A DNA stretch of 36,009 nt from Planctomycetota bacterium (GCA_021413735.1 JAIOPV010000058.1:1-36009); one strand, 5' to 3'; positions 18,539 to 26,339 are shown, counted from the first letter of the stretch. Numbers and translations: made by a program. The notes: generated by a model from the letters alone, not told the origin.

Positions 18539-18603
18539 GTAAACCTCAACAGCGACAACCCATCTCGGCTGAACGAGATTGTTGTGAAACTCCGCGTGAC
18601 TGG

Positions 18604-18625
18604 CCAGGGGACGCTAAACAAGCGC
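18604..18625 (-). repeat. IS66-type element, right terminal inverted repeat
   Basis: The reverse complement begins GCGCTTGTTTAGCGT and pairs with the left end at 17136-17157. The integrase homology begins only a few bases beyond it. Confidence 0.6.
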
Positions 18626-18626
18626 T

Positions 18627-18932
18627 GACCAGATCGAGGGCGAGTTTGGGAAACTGGCGGTGGAACTCGGGTGGCCGCCCTCGGCCACCCTCAAGGATCT
18701 GCGACACCTGTTCGCCACGACGCTGAACAATGCCGGAGTCCCGGACGGGTATCGCCGCTACTTGATGGGGCATTCGCCAGGGAAGGCCGCGATCCTCGCG
18801 TACACTCACCTCGACCAACTTCGCCGGCACTATTCCACGGCGATCCGACAAGAGTGGATGCCGCTCCTCAACGCGATCAACGCTCGGGTGGCTGCCCTGC
18901 AAGATCGTGGCGCTCCCCGACGCTCGGATTGA
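18627..18932 (+). pseudogene. Tyrosine recombinase (phage-type integrase), C-terminal fragment
   Basis: Without a natural start, the frame reads QIEGEFGKLAVELGW, then LKDLRHLFATTLNNAGV (conserved box II, with arginine and histidine), RRYLMGHSPGKAAILAYTHL (GH motif and the likely nucleophile tyrosine) and a short tail to TGA 18930-18932. The core-binding domain and first catalytic arginine are missing to the left, cut by the IS66-type element. An in-frame GTG at 18660 could start a 90-residue product, but it would lack the active site. An integrase remnant suggests that a genomic island once had an end here. Confidence 0.7.
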
Positions 18933-19152
18933 CCGTTCTCAACGTCCTCGTTCAATGCCCTGTTAAACTCTTCGACTCCCGTTCCCACCGCACGCAACTC
19001 CAGTCTTTCGCCGACACACTCAAAGTCGGAACGCCAACCGCTAATCCGTCCCTGTTATTATGACATATTTTGAATAGATATTTAGTTGATTGTTTATTAA
19101 TCTGAACCTATCCAGTGTTCTCGAAATCGGATTGGGTTCCTACGATTCCGGG
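18933..19152. other. Non-coding stretch with a strikingly AT-rich core
   Basis: Within otherwise GC-rich DNA, about 19050-19110 (around TTATTATGACATATTTTGAA and the TAGTTGATTGTTTATTAATC that follows shortly after) is strongly AT-rich. It lies just after the integrase tail and before converging gene fragments. It could be an attachment or origin-like site, or simply foreign DNA. No tRNA is seen. Confidence 0.4.
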
Positions 19153-19395
19153 TCAATCCCGACTCGTTGAACAGTCGGCAGGAACGGTGTTCTCCGCTTC
19201 AAACACCGCCAACCCACGCCGAGCCGCAGCGGAATAGGTCGAAACAATCGCATCCAGGAATCGGTCAGTGCCACGCCAGAACGGGAAGCCGCCCAGCCGT
19301 TTCGGAACAGCGGCATTCACCGGCGGCATCCGCACATCGCCACACAGATCGGCAGGCAGCGGTCCGACGCTCGATCCGAACAGCCCCCATGTCCG
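19153..19395 (-). pseudogene. C-terminal fragment of an unidentified protein
   Basis: On the minus strand the frame ending at TGA 19153-19155 reads GLFGSSVGPLPADLCGDVRM, then PKRLGGFPFWRGTDRFLDAI and VSTYSAAARRGLAVFEAE. The composition and the GGFPFWRG motif look like real protein, resembling the tail of a planctomycete family I cannot name with confidence. Upstream of about 19395 the frame is antisense to a coiled-coil segment on the other strand, so the rest of the gene appears lost. Confidence 0.3.
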
Positions 19396-19666
19396 CCAAT
19401 TTCTCGACTCATTCGAGATAATGGATTTGGGTCTGCTTGCGGTTTCAAAACGCAAAGCAGAGGCGGAAGCCAAGCGGAAAGCCGAGGAGCGGCGAGCAGA
19501 AGAGGCACGAATCGTCGCCGAACGAAAGCTGGAGCAGGACCGACTCGCGGCTGAGAAGGCGGTTGCCGAGCAAGCACGGCAGACAGCCGAGGCAAACGCG
19601 GCGGCATTCCGGGCTTCTTCACGTCACGAATTGGTGGCCGATCCGTTGAAAAAATGCAAGGGCTGA
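19268..19666 (+). pseudogene. Coiled-coil segment, 5' part of a frameshifted LamG-domain gene
   Basis: From about 19420 this frame encodes a charged coiled coil (KRKAEAEAKRKAEERRAEEA, then RKLEQDRLAAEKAVAEQA) ending ...ELVADPLKK before a TGA at 19664. The LamG protein begins at ATG 19654 in the next frame, and joining them across the A6 run (about 19648-19655, GTTGAAAAAATGC) by one base gives a continuous ...ADPLKKMQGLKIHVSFD. I infer one original gene, often a kinase or similar with a C-terminal coiled coil and LamG domain. The part before about 19400 has no recognisable coding character. Confidence 0.4.
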
Positions 19667-20334
19667 AGATTCACGTCTCCTTCGATGCGCAGGAATCAGG
19701 GAAGGTTGCTGTGCATTCAGACAGGACTGCCAGTTTGCCACCCGGCGTGGTTCTGAGCCCCGGCGTTCGCGGCAACGCGCTCTACCTCCCCGCACGATCC
19801 GAGGGCGTTCGGCTTTCCCTTGAGCTGTTCGCGGGCCGAACCGTGCGGGCTCCTGTAACCGTGACGGGTTGGTTCAAAGTCCAGGGTGTGGAGTTCGATC
19901 TGTTCCACGCGATCACGACGAAAGGGGACGATGTGCTGCGGGTTTGGGTGGAGAGCGGAAGAGTGTGGGTGAGGCTGAAGACGAGTGACCCCGCAAAGTC
20001 GAGCGATGAGTTCTTCTCCACGATCTCGGATATTGTGCCAACAGACAAAGCTTGGCATCACGTGGCGTTTGTCTGGTCGGCGGAGAAGAATGAATCGGTC
20101 CTGTACGTCGATGGGAAGAAGCGGGATTCGTTCCGCGGGGCTGTCCCGCCAGTGCCGCACGAACTGAAGTTGGTCGAGACCGGCGTTCCGGCGCTCAAAA
20201 TGCCACTCCAGTTGATTGATTTCCGATACCCGGATCTGCCGATCGCTGCCATCGACGAGCTGTGTGTGTTCGATCGGGCGTTGACCAATTCGGAAGTGCG
20301 CTCACTCGCCGGGGTATCGTCCGAGCCGGAGTAG
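19654..20334 (+). CDS. LamG/concanavalin-like domain protein
   Basis: This 226-residue frame is a single laminin-G/concanavalin-A-like jelly roll: MQGLKIHVSFDAQESGKVAV, GVVLSPGVRGNALYLPARSE, PVTVTGWFKVQGVEF, TDKAWHHVAFVWSAEKNESV followed by LYVDGKKRDSF, and AAIDELCVFDRALTNSEVRS. Such modules bind sugars or proteins and are usually C-terminal parts of larger secreted or membrane proteins in planctomycetes. There is no signal peptide and no clear ribosome-binding site, so it is more likely the 3' part of the frameshifted gene described just upstream than an independent gene. Confidence 0.6.
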   Translation: MQGLKIHVSFDAQESGKVAVHSDRTASLPPGVVLSPGVRGNALYLPARSEGVRLSLELFAGRTVRAPVTVTGWFKVQGVEFDLFHAITTKGDDVLRVWVESGRVWVRLKTSDPAKSSDEFFSTISDIVPTDKAWHHVAFVWSAEKNESVLYVDGKKRDSFRGAVPPVPHELKLVETGVPALKMPLQLIDFRYPDLPIAAIDELCVFDRALTNSEVRSLAGVSSEPE

Positions 20335-20347
20335 TTGGAATACGAAT

Positions 20348-20371
20348 CACGCCCAGTTTTCGTCGGGCGTG
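20348..20371. terminator. Hairpin between convergent genes
   Basis: CACGCCC pairs with GGGCGTG across a 10-base loop (AGTTTTCGTC). It lies between the converging LamG and sigma-factor genes, where a bidirectional terminator is expected. There is no strong T-run on either side. Confidence 0.45.
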
Positions 20372-20397
20372 TTGAATGACACCACATTGTCATTGAA

Positions 20398-21177
20398 TCA
20401 GTTGTCGTTGTTGAACTCGCCCTTGCGCTTCGCGAGGTGGGCTTGCAGTCGCGATACGATGCTCGAATGCATCTGGCTCACTCGCGACTCACTCAGGTTC
20501 AACGTCGCACCGATCTCCTTCATCGTCATCTCCTCGTAGTAGTAGAGGATAACGATGAGCCGTTCGTTGCGGTTCAGGCCGCGAGTCACCAGCTTCATCA
20601 GGTCGCGGTTCTGAAGCCGACCCGTCGGATTCTCGGCCTTCTTGTCCTCAAGAATGTCAATCTCGCGGACATCCTTGTAGCTGTCGGTTTCGTACCACTT
20701 CTTGTTCAGCGACACCAGATTCACAGCGGTCGCTTCGCCAAGGTGGGCGTCGATCTGTTCCTTCGGAATGCCGAGCTTCTCGGCCAACTCCTCTGGCGTG
20801 GGCGGACGACCCAAAGATGCTTCGAGTTGCTTGCGAGCGGCTTCCGTCTTGGTCGCTTTGCTGCGGACCAAACGCGGAACCCAGTCCATCGTGCGAAGTT
20901 CGTCCAGCATTGCCCCACGAATACGCGGAACGCAATACGTCTCAAACTTCACGCCACGAGTCAGGTCGAACGCATCAATCGCGTCCATCAAGCCGAAGAC
21001 GCCAGCGCTAATGAGGTCGTCGAGTTCCACGCCGTCGGGAAGACGCGACCAGATGCGCTCCGCGTTGTACTTGACCAGCGACAAATATCGCTCGACGAGA
21101 CGGTTTCGCATCTCGACAGTCGGGCGTTCGCGATACTCTTGCCAAACTGCCTGAATATCCATCTCGACTTGGACCAC
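20398..21177 (-). CDS. RNA polymerase sigma factor of the FliA/WhiG (sigma-28) type
   Basis: This encodes 259 residues. Region 2 is present (VKYNAERIWSRLP, DDLISAGVFGLMDAIDAF, GVKFETYCVPRIRGAMLDEL, MDWVPRLVR), then region 3 (LGRPPTPEELAEKLGIP) and region 4 (LNRNERLIVILYYYEEMT, MKEIGATLNLSESRVSQMH). This order and length match FliA/WhiG group 3 sigma factors, which direct motility or developmental genes. No flagellar or anti-sigma gene is adjacent. I chose GTG 21177 because AGGGAGG lies 8 bases upstream; ATG 21162 is possible but is preceded only by GAG at 0-1 spacing, and frames open further upstream lack sites. Confidence 0.85.
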   Translation of the reverse strand: MVQVEMDIQAVWQEYRERPTVEMRNRLVERYLSLVKYNAERIWSRLPDGVELDDLISAGVFGLMDAIDAFDLTRGVKFETYCVPRIRGAMLDELRTMDWVPRLVRSKATKTEAARKQLEASLGRPPTPEELAEKLGIPKEQIDAHLGEATAVNLVSLNKKWYETDSYKDVREIDILEDKKAENPTGRLQNRDLMKLVTRGLNRNERLIVILYYYEEMTMKEIGATLNLSESRVSQMHSSIVSRLQAHLAKRKGEFNNDN

Positions 21178-21685
21178 GATCGCATCCTCCCTGAACGGCG
21201 AGTCGTCGTGATGCATGGCCCGCATCCCAGGCCAGTTTCCCGGCATGGGTCCCCCGCAGGCACTCCGTTTCGAGGGCGTGAGCCACCCGAATCGACGCAA
21301 TCACTCAAACTCGCCCATCCCCCGAGTTGCCAGGCTGGAAGGCGCCGGCACTCACCGATCAAGTATCGACCACGCCTTTGGGCTCATGCAGGAAAACCCA
21401 CAGGAACCCCCGACATTCTGAGCCGCGAGCCCGCGTTATCAGCGGGAACGGTGATCGCACCGCGACCGGGTTTATCCGATCGTTTCGCGAACCTGGTGCC
21501 GCCAGCAGAACCCGTTCCCCAACGGTTCCTACTTGCGACTCCTCATCAGCGGCTCAGTGGGGGCGTATATGCCGACGCTTGCAGCGAGACGAAAGAGGAA
21601 CATTTACAATCCGGACGGGTTTCACGCTGGGACTCGCGACGTGTCGGCGTCTCCGGTAAGATGGAGAATCGGGGAGAGGATTCCC
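21178..21685. other. Divergent intergenic region
   Basis: About 500 bases separate the sigma-factor start from the hairpin before the M28 gene. I see no coding frame, RNA gene or clear operator. Promoters for both divergent genes must be here. Confidence 0.4.
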
Positions 21686-21737
21686 TGCGAAGCCGCAAGC
21701 GGCTTCAACAAGGTTTGAAGCCGCTTGCGGCTTCGCA
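21686..21737. repeat. Perfect 23-bp palindromic hairpin (GCCGCTTGCGGC family)
   Basis: Arms 21686-21708 and 21715-21737 are perfectly complementary around a 6-base loop. Each arm itself contains the palindromic core AGCCGCAAGCGGCT. It ends 14 bases before the AGGAGG of the next gene. The same core recurs at 30318-30369 and 35026-35049. Confidence 0.8.
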
Positions 21738-21763
21738 AGGGACGGATAACCAGGAGGTTTCCC

Positions 21764-22831
21764 ATGTCGCACGGATTCGGCTGGCTGCTCGGCGCGGTTC
21801 TGCTCGTTGCCGGGGGAGGCGCGTCGATGTGGTGGCTGACGCAATCGTCAACTCAGGCGATTTCCCCAGACACACCCAACTTGCCAGTCATGAAGGACAC
21901 GGCCGACGACAAAGACCCGCCGAAGAAAACCGAGTTCGCGACCGGTGGCGACGCCAAGGACGAGGGCGGCGTGAAGTTCGACCCCGAACGGGCGCTCAAG
22001 TATGTGAAGCAACTCTGCGACATTGGCCCGCGAATCAGCGCCTCCGAAGGCATGAAGAAACAGCAGGAATTGCTCGAGAAGCACTTCAAGGATCTCGGCG
22101 GCACGGTCACCCGGCAGGAGTTCAAGGCGAAGCAGCGCAGTCAGAGGGCCGAAACGAACATGGTGAACCTCATCATTTCGTGGAACCCCGAGAAGACTCG
22201 CCGAGTCGCACTGACCACGCACTACGACACACGCCCTCTCGCCGATCAGGAACCGAACCGCACGAACTGGAACAAACCGTTCGTCAGCGCCAACGACGGC
22301 ACCAGCGGTGTCGCGATGTTGATGGAACTGGCGCATCACATGAAGGATTTCAAATCTGAGTTCGGCGTGGATTTCGTGCTGTTCGACGGCGAGGAATACG
22401 TATTCGAGACGAACCAACTCGGGGGCGGCGACAAGTATTTCTTCGGGTCGGAATACTTCGCTTCAGAGTACGCGAAGACGAAGGAGAAGCGAAAGTTCCG
22501 TTACGATGCCGGCATCCTGTTCGATCTGTGTACCGCGAAGGATGCTCAGTTAAAGGTGGAGATCAACTCGAACACGATGGCTCCGAAGCTGGTCGAGCAG
22601 CTCTGGACGGTGGCGAAGGCGGTGGGGGCGAAGTCGTTCAAGTATGAGGCAGGTCACGAGGTTCTCGATGACCATATCGCTCTAAACGCAGCGGGTATTC
22701 CCACAGTGGACATCATCGACTTCGACTATCCGCACTGGCACAAGCTCTCCGACACGCCCGACAAAATCTCCGGAGCGCAGATGGCCGAGGTCGTGAAGGT
22801 GGTCACGGTGTGGTTGCAGAAGATCAAGTGA
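21764..22831 (+). CDS. M28-family metallopeptidase / glutaminyl-cyclase-like protein, membrane-anchored
   Basis: This 355-residue protein has an N-terminal hydrophobic anchor (FGWLLGAVLLVAGGGASMWW) and a linker, then an M28 fold. Candidate zinc ligands appear in order: VALTTHYDTRPL (histidine about 153), FVSANDGTSGVAMLMELAHH (aspartate about 179), FVLFDGEEYVF (glutamates about 209), GILFDLC (aspartate) and YPHWHKLSDTPDKIS (histidine about 325). The LFDLC and WHKLSDTPD contexts resemble glutaminyl-peptide cyclotransferases as much as aminopeptidases, so the reaction is either removal of N-terminal residues or pyroglutamate formation on exported proteins. ATG 21764 has AGGAGG 6 bases upstream. 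Confidence 0.85.
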   Translation: MSHGFGWLLGAVLLVAGGGASMWWLTQSSTQAISPDTPNLPVMKDTADDKDPPKKTEFATGGDAKDEGGVKFDPERALKYVKQLCDIGPRISASEGMKKQQELLEKHFKDLGGTVTRQEFKAKQRSQRAETNMVNLIISWNPEKTRRVALTTHYDTRPLADQEPNRTNWNKPFVSANDGTSGVAMLMELAHHMKDFKSEFGVDFVLFDGEEYVFETNQLGGGDKYFFGSEYFASEYAKTKEKRKFRYDAGILFDLCTAKDAQLKVEINSNTMAPKLVEQLWTVAKAVGAKSFKYEAGHEVLDDHIALNAAGIPTVDIIDFDYPHWHKLSDTPDKISGAQMAEVVKVVTVWLQKIK

Positions 22832-22857
22832 GGGGAGAGGGAGAAGGGGAGAGTCAT

Positions 22858-22880
22858 AACGACGCTCGAATAGCGTCGTT
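22858..22880 (+). terminator. Hairpin after the M28 gene
   Basis: AACGACGCT pairs perfectly with AGCGTCGTT around the loop CGAAT, 27 bases after the M28 stop. It lacks a T-run longer than three, so it may act as a terminator or as a transcript-end stabiliser. Confidence 0.5.
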
Positions 22881-22921
22881 TAGCGTGCGACCCATCGGGT
22901 CGCCGATTCGAGGAGCGGTTC

Positions 22922-24019
22922 ATGGCGTTGGTGGTGGTTCGGTGTGTGGGATGTCGTGGTGCCTCGCGAGTCGCCACGTCGATTCTCGGCGTGGATGTCG
23001 AGTGCCCACGGTGCGGTGTTGCCTTCCGTGCGATGGAAGAGGCAACGCTCATCGTCCCCGGTCCGGGCTGGGTTGCGCCGAACCCACCGCCTGCACGTAC
23101 CTGGCGTGGACCGGTCGCGCCGCCTGCGTTGAACTCGGAGGATGACGACGATTTCGAGGACGAGAACGAGGAAGAAGCGTTCAAGACTGTCGCGGAAGAC
23201 GAACAACCGCATAAATCCGAACACGATCCACACGGAGAACTCAGCCCGTTGCCCGCGTCGGTGTTTATCGGGTTCTCGTTACTTCCGTTCCTGATTCCGA
23301 TTGTCTGGCTCGTGGCCTCGGCCGTAATTGGTCAGGCGCCGATGCTCACGTTCGCCGCGCCGCTTGCTCTCGCGATTTCGACATCGATTCTGTGCCTGGC
23401 CGTCATCTCAACAGTCGACTGGACACCCGCCACCCAAATCAAGGGCGTGCTCGTTCTGGTGGTGCTGTCGTATTTCACGGGCCTGGGCTTGTACGTCTTG
23501 AAGAAGGAAATGGTCGATCGCGTGAAGAAGTTCTTGGGGACTGATCAGCCGTTGATTCTCGACGCGCCGAAAGATGCCGGATACCAGGTGTCGGTGCCAG
23601 CGCGAGCGGTGGATCACAAGGGTTCGCCGCTGACCATCGCTCCGCTCACCTGTCGGCAGGTGACATTCCAGCGGGGACTTCAGGGGCCGTACACGTTCGT
23701 CTACGGCTCGTCGCCAAAGCCAGGCATCAAACCCCAGGTACAGAACCCCGCGGTGGGAACCGACAAATGGTTCGATAAGGTGATCGACGAAATTAAGCAG
23801 TCCGGTGGGATTTTGAGCGGGCCCGAACCGTTGAGGTACCAAAAGACGGACAAGATCGCAGGCCGAGAGGTAGTGCAGAAACAGCAAGACGGGCAGGTGA
23901 GAGTGTTGCGAGTGTATGTGATCGAGGAGCGGGTGTATTACCTCTCCGTGGAGCGGTTGAGCCTCGACCTCGAAGATGATGTCATGCAGGCTTTTTTTGA
24001 GTCGTTCCAGGCTCTGTGA
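22922..24019 (+). CDS. Zinc-ribbon membrane protein, unknown function
   Basis: This encodes 365 residues. The N-terminus holds a CxxC...CxxC zinc ribbon (C8, C11, C28, C31; the last pair in VECPRCGVAF), a frequent opening module in planctomycete proteins. A proline-rich and then strongly acidic linker (SEDDDDFEDENEEEAF) leads to three predicted membrane helices (about 113-137, 138-162 and 174-193). A soluble C-terminal domain of about 165 residues follows (FQRGLQGPYTFVYGSS, QVRVLRVYVIEERVYYLSVE), which may be a ligand-sensing fold. ATG 22922 is preceded by GAGGAG. The next gene starts 28 bases after its stop, so they may be co-transcribed. Confidence 0.75.
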   Translation: MALVVVRCVGCRGASRVATSILGVDVECPRCGVAFRAMEEATLIVPGPGWVAPNPPPARTWRGPVAPPALNSEDDDDFEDENEEEAFKTVAEDEQPHKSEHDPHGELSPLPASVFIGFSLLPFLIPIVWLVASAVIGQAPMLTFAAPLALAISTSILCLAVISTVDWTPATQIKGVLVLVVLSYFTGLGLYVLKKEMVDRVKKFLGTDQPLILDAPKDAGYQVSVPARAVDHKGSPLTIAPLTCRQVTFQRGLQGPYTFVYGSSPKPGIKPQVQNPAVGTDKWFDKVIDEIKQSGGILSGPEPLRYQKTDKIAGREVVQKQQDGQVRVLRVYVIEERVYYLSVERLSLDLEDDVMQAFFESFQAL

Positions 24020-24047
24020 CGGTTCATGTGGTGTTGCGGAACGCAAA

Positions 24048-25376
24048 ATGTCCCTTCCTGTCCGTTCGCTGACTGTCCTCCAGAACTGGGATTGCCAGGG
24101 CTGCACGTCGTGTTGCCGACAATATCACGTCTCGGTGTCGGCAGAGGAACGCAAACGGATCGAAGGCCAAGGCTGGGAAGCGGAACCTGATCTGCAAGGT
24201 GTACCGTTCTTCATCCACACGGGCGGCTGGTTGTCTTCTTCGTATCGGCTGAATCATCGACCCGACGGTGCGTGCGTCTTCCTCGGACCGGATAACCGCT
24301 GTCGAATTCACGTCAAACATGGCTCGGCCGCGAAACCGTTGGCGTGTCGCATCTATCCGTATTCACTCGTGCCGGCGGGCGATCACTGGAAACTCGGGCT
24401 GCGGTTCGCGTGTCCGTCGGCAGTCGAAGACAAGGGCCGCCCGCTCGCGGAGCATCTTGCCGAAGCGCGTGAATACGCTGCGATGCTTGAAGGCGAAGCG
24501 GGCACTTCGGCGATCACGATTCCGCCGCCGCTGCTGCAGGGCAAGCAGCAAATCAACTGGGGCGACCTTGGCCGCATCATCGCCACGATCTCGGAAATGT
24601 TTGCCGACGACATCGAGAGCATCGAACGCCGTTGGCGAAAGGTGCTGTTCGTCGTCTCAACGCTGCGACAAGCTAAGTTCGACGGCGGCGGTGATCCGCA
24701 GAAAGCGATCGTCGGAAGCCGGCTCTCGGAATTGCTGGAAATCCTGAAGGATGCCGCCGAGGACGAGGTTCCTGAATCGCCGGATGATGTGCCGCCACCA
24801 AGCTGGGTGGGTCGCATGGTGTTTCGACCAGTCGCGGCACTCTACGCCCGCAAAGACACTGGCCCCGATCGCGGGTCGGCTCAATCGAGTGCGTTCGCCC
24901 GGCTGTTCTCGGCGATGCAGTTCGCCAGAGGAAAAGGTCGCGTTCCTCGCACGCACATTGCGATTCCCGAAACGACGTTCGACGCTGCCGAGAAGCCGCT
25001 CGACGAACTGAGTGACGAGGCCGAATCGCTGTTGGCTCGGTGGGCACGAGTGAAGATCGAATCGGGTCAGTTCTGCGGGCCGACGAACTTCGGCATGCTT
25101 GTGTGGGATGGGTTGGAGTCGCTAGCCGTGGCGTTTGCTGCTGCGATGTGGCTGACACGCGTGCTGGCCACGGATGGTCGTCCGCAGGACGACGCGGTGC
25201 GGATGGCCGTGCGAATCGTGGACGATAACTTCGGCTTCAATCCGCTGCTGGGAAAGGGTCGCCAGAAGTTCGCACTTGGGTTGTTGGGGAAGCGTGGCGA
25301 ACTGCCGAAACTGGTCGCGTGGTATGGGAAGACGAAAGCAGGATTCACCGCAGAGGACACAGAGGACGCAGAGTGA
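24048..25376 (+). CDS. YkgJ-type cysteine-cluster protein with a long C-terminal extension
   Basis: This 442-residue protein opens with the YkgJ cysteine cluster: CQGCTSCC (C16, C19, C22, C23), then CVFLGPDNRCRIH (C76, C85), KPLACRIYPYS (C101) and FACPS (C122). In this family the cysteines are thought to bind iron-sulfur or zinc. The remaining ~310 residues are mostly helical and not recognised (FDGGGDPQKAIVGSRLSELL, WDGLESLAVAFAAAMWLTRV), much longer than typical family members. The last dozen residues (GFTAEDTEDAE) are encoded by one arm of a 36-base inverted repeat, so the C-terminus was probably extended by repeat insertion. ATG 24048 has only a weak GGA upstream. Confidence 0.8.
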   Translation: MSLPVRSLTVLQNWDCQGCTSCCRQYHVSVSAEERKRIEGQGWEAEPDLQGVPFFIHTGGWLSSSYRLNHRPDGACVFLGPDNRCRIHVKHGSAAKPLACRIYPYSLVPAGDHWKLGLRFACPSAVEDKGRPLAEHLAEAREYAAMLEGEAGTSAITIPPPLLQGKQQINWGDLGRIIATISEMFADDIESIERRWRKVLFVVSTLRQAKFDGGGDPQKAIVGSRLSELLEILKDAAEDEVPESPDDVPPPSWVGRMVFRPVAALYARKDTGPDRGSAQSSAFARLFSAMQFARGKGRVPRTHIAIPETTFDAAEKPLDELSDEAESLLARWARVKIESGQFCGPTNFGMLVWDGLESLAVAFAAAMWLTRVLATDGRPQDDAVRMAVRIVDDNFGFNPLLGKGRQKFALGLLGKRGELPKLVAWYGKTKAGFTAEDTEDAE

Positions 25377-25466
25377 AAACCAAGACCGAGGCAGAGTTCA
25401 AACGAAAGTCTGCTCGCTGGGATTTGTCTTCTCTGCGTCCTCTGTGTCTTCTGCGGTGAATCCTGC
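25338..25466. repeat. Long inverted repeat with CAGAGGACACAGAGGAC arms
   Basis: The 36-base arm 25338-25373 recurs inverted at 25431-25466 with a single mismatch, separated by 57 bases. The left arm overlaps the 3' end of the YkgJ-type gene, and the right arm ends next to the stop codon of the converging minus-strand gene. It could fold into a large bidirectional terminator. I recall similar AGAGGACACAGAGG repeats from other planctomycetes, but that is memory only. Confidence 0.75.
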
Positions 25467-25467
25467 T

Positions 25468-26259
25468 TCATCTTCCTGCGGCGTACATCAGTTTGCCACC
25501 GACCACGACCGCGTGTTCTGGCTCCGTCATTTCCAGCGTCGACAGCAGTCGCAACGCTCGCACGTCGTGAAGTCGCTTCAGACCATCGTGAAATGCTGAC
25601 AGTGACAGTTCCGGAAACTTCACCCGCACAGCGTGGAACAGTTCCGGCAATGGGCACTCACCACCCACGCCGGAGGCCTGCCGACGGTCCAGATATTCCA
25701 GCGATTCCACAGCCCACGGCACCACACGCCCCACTTGTTCCGTCACGGCGGGGCCAGAGGTCTCGGCTCGTCGCAGTGCTGCTTCCACGCGGTTGGCAAG
25801 TTCATCGAGCCTGGCGAGCATCGCAGCGGCGCGTGCCTCGAAACGTGCCGACAGCAACGCGGCTTCCTGCTTCGCTTCTGCCATCCAAGCGGGAATGCCG
25901 CCGCGACTCGTGGCAAGAACATCCTTCAGTTCCCGCAGCACGGACTTCGGCGAATCATGATCGTGCACGAACGCGACCGCTTTCGGCGTCGCCTTCACCC
26001 ATTCCGTAATGATCTTGCCGCGTGTCTCCGTGCGGACTGTTTCGAGAAGCCCTTCGCGAACGGCCACGAGAGCCGCTTCTGCGGAACTTCCCGCCCGCGT
26101 GGGGAAGAGTCCCGCGAGCTTTCCCGAGCGAAACAGTCGATGCTCGCCGCCCGCGACAATGGCCGACTTCATTGCTTCAAGGAGCAGTTCTGTCCTTGGC
26201 GAACCCGAGATGTGTTCGACCGGACCGGGTGTGCCAACATCGGAGGGTGCGGTGTCCAT
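25468..26259 (-). CDS. Hypothetical protein with central coiled coil
   Basis: This encodes 263 residues and I do not recognise it. It has an N-terminal region with SPRTELLLEAMKSAIVAGGE, an alanine/arginine/glutamate-rich helical centre (ALLSARFEARAAAMLARLDE, then ANRVEAALRRAE), and a C-terminal part (ELFHAVRVKFPELSLSAFHD, then LKRLHDVRALRLLSTLEMT) that could be a winged-helix. ATG 26259 is preceded by AAGGA at very short spacing; a GTG three codons upstream is an alternative. It is divergent from trpS and convergent with the YkgJ-type gene. The reading frame is uninterrupted and coding-like. Confidence 0.6.
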   Translation of the reverse strand: MDTAPSDVGTPGPVEHISGSPRTELLLEAMKSAIVAGGEHRLFRSGKLAGLFPTRAGSSAEAALVAVREGLLETVRTETRGKIITEWVKATPKAVAFVHDHDSPKSVLRELKDVLATSRGGIPAWMAEAKQEAALLSARFEARAAAMLARLDELANRVEAALRRAETSGPAVTEQVGRVVPWAVESLEYLDRRQASGVGGECPLPELFHAVRVKFPELSLSAFHDGLKRLHDVRALRLLSTLEMTEPEHAVVVGGKLMYAAGR

Positions 26260-26339
26260 ATCCTTCACACGGGTGTTCGGGGAGCGAACCGGCCGTAGTT
26301 TAAGCGTGTCAGTGAACTGAAGGGAAGCCCACTCGCCGC

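Larger units (their letters stand above)
17136..18625 (-). mobile_element. IS66-type insertion sequence (about 1.49 kb)
   Basis: The element is bounded by imperfect inverted repeats (17136-17157 and 18604-18625, about 17 of 22 bases matching) and contains one transposase gene. Its left flank is a dipeptidyl-peptidase gene and its right flank an integrase gene. The flanking octamers I could compare (17128-17135 and 18626-18633) do not match. It therefore does not sit in a simple single insertion site; a deletion or recombination between copies is likely. Confidence 0.7.

Noticed and set aside
20437-22359. 640-codon plus-strand open frame spanning the sigma factor and the M28 gene
   Set aside because: Antisense to the sigma gene at one end and out of frame with the M28 gene at the other; composition is that of a shadow frame.
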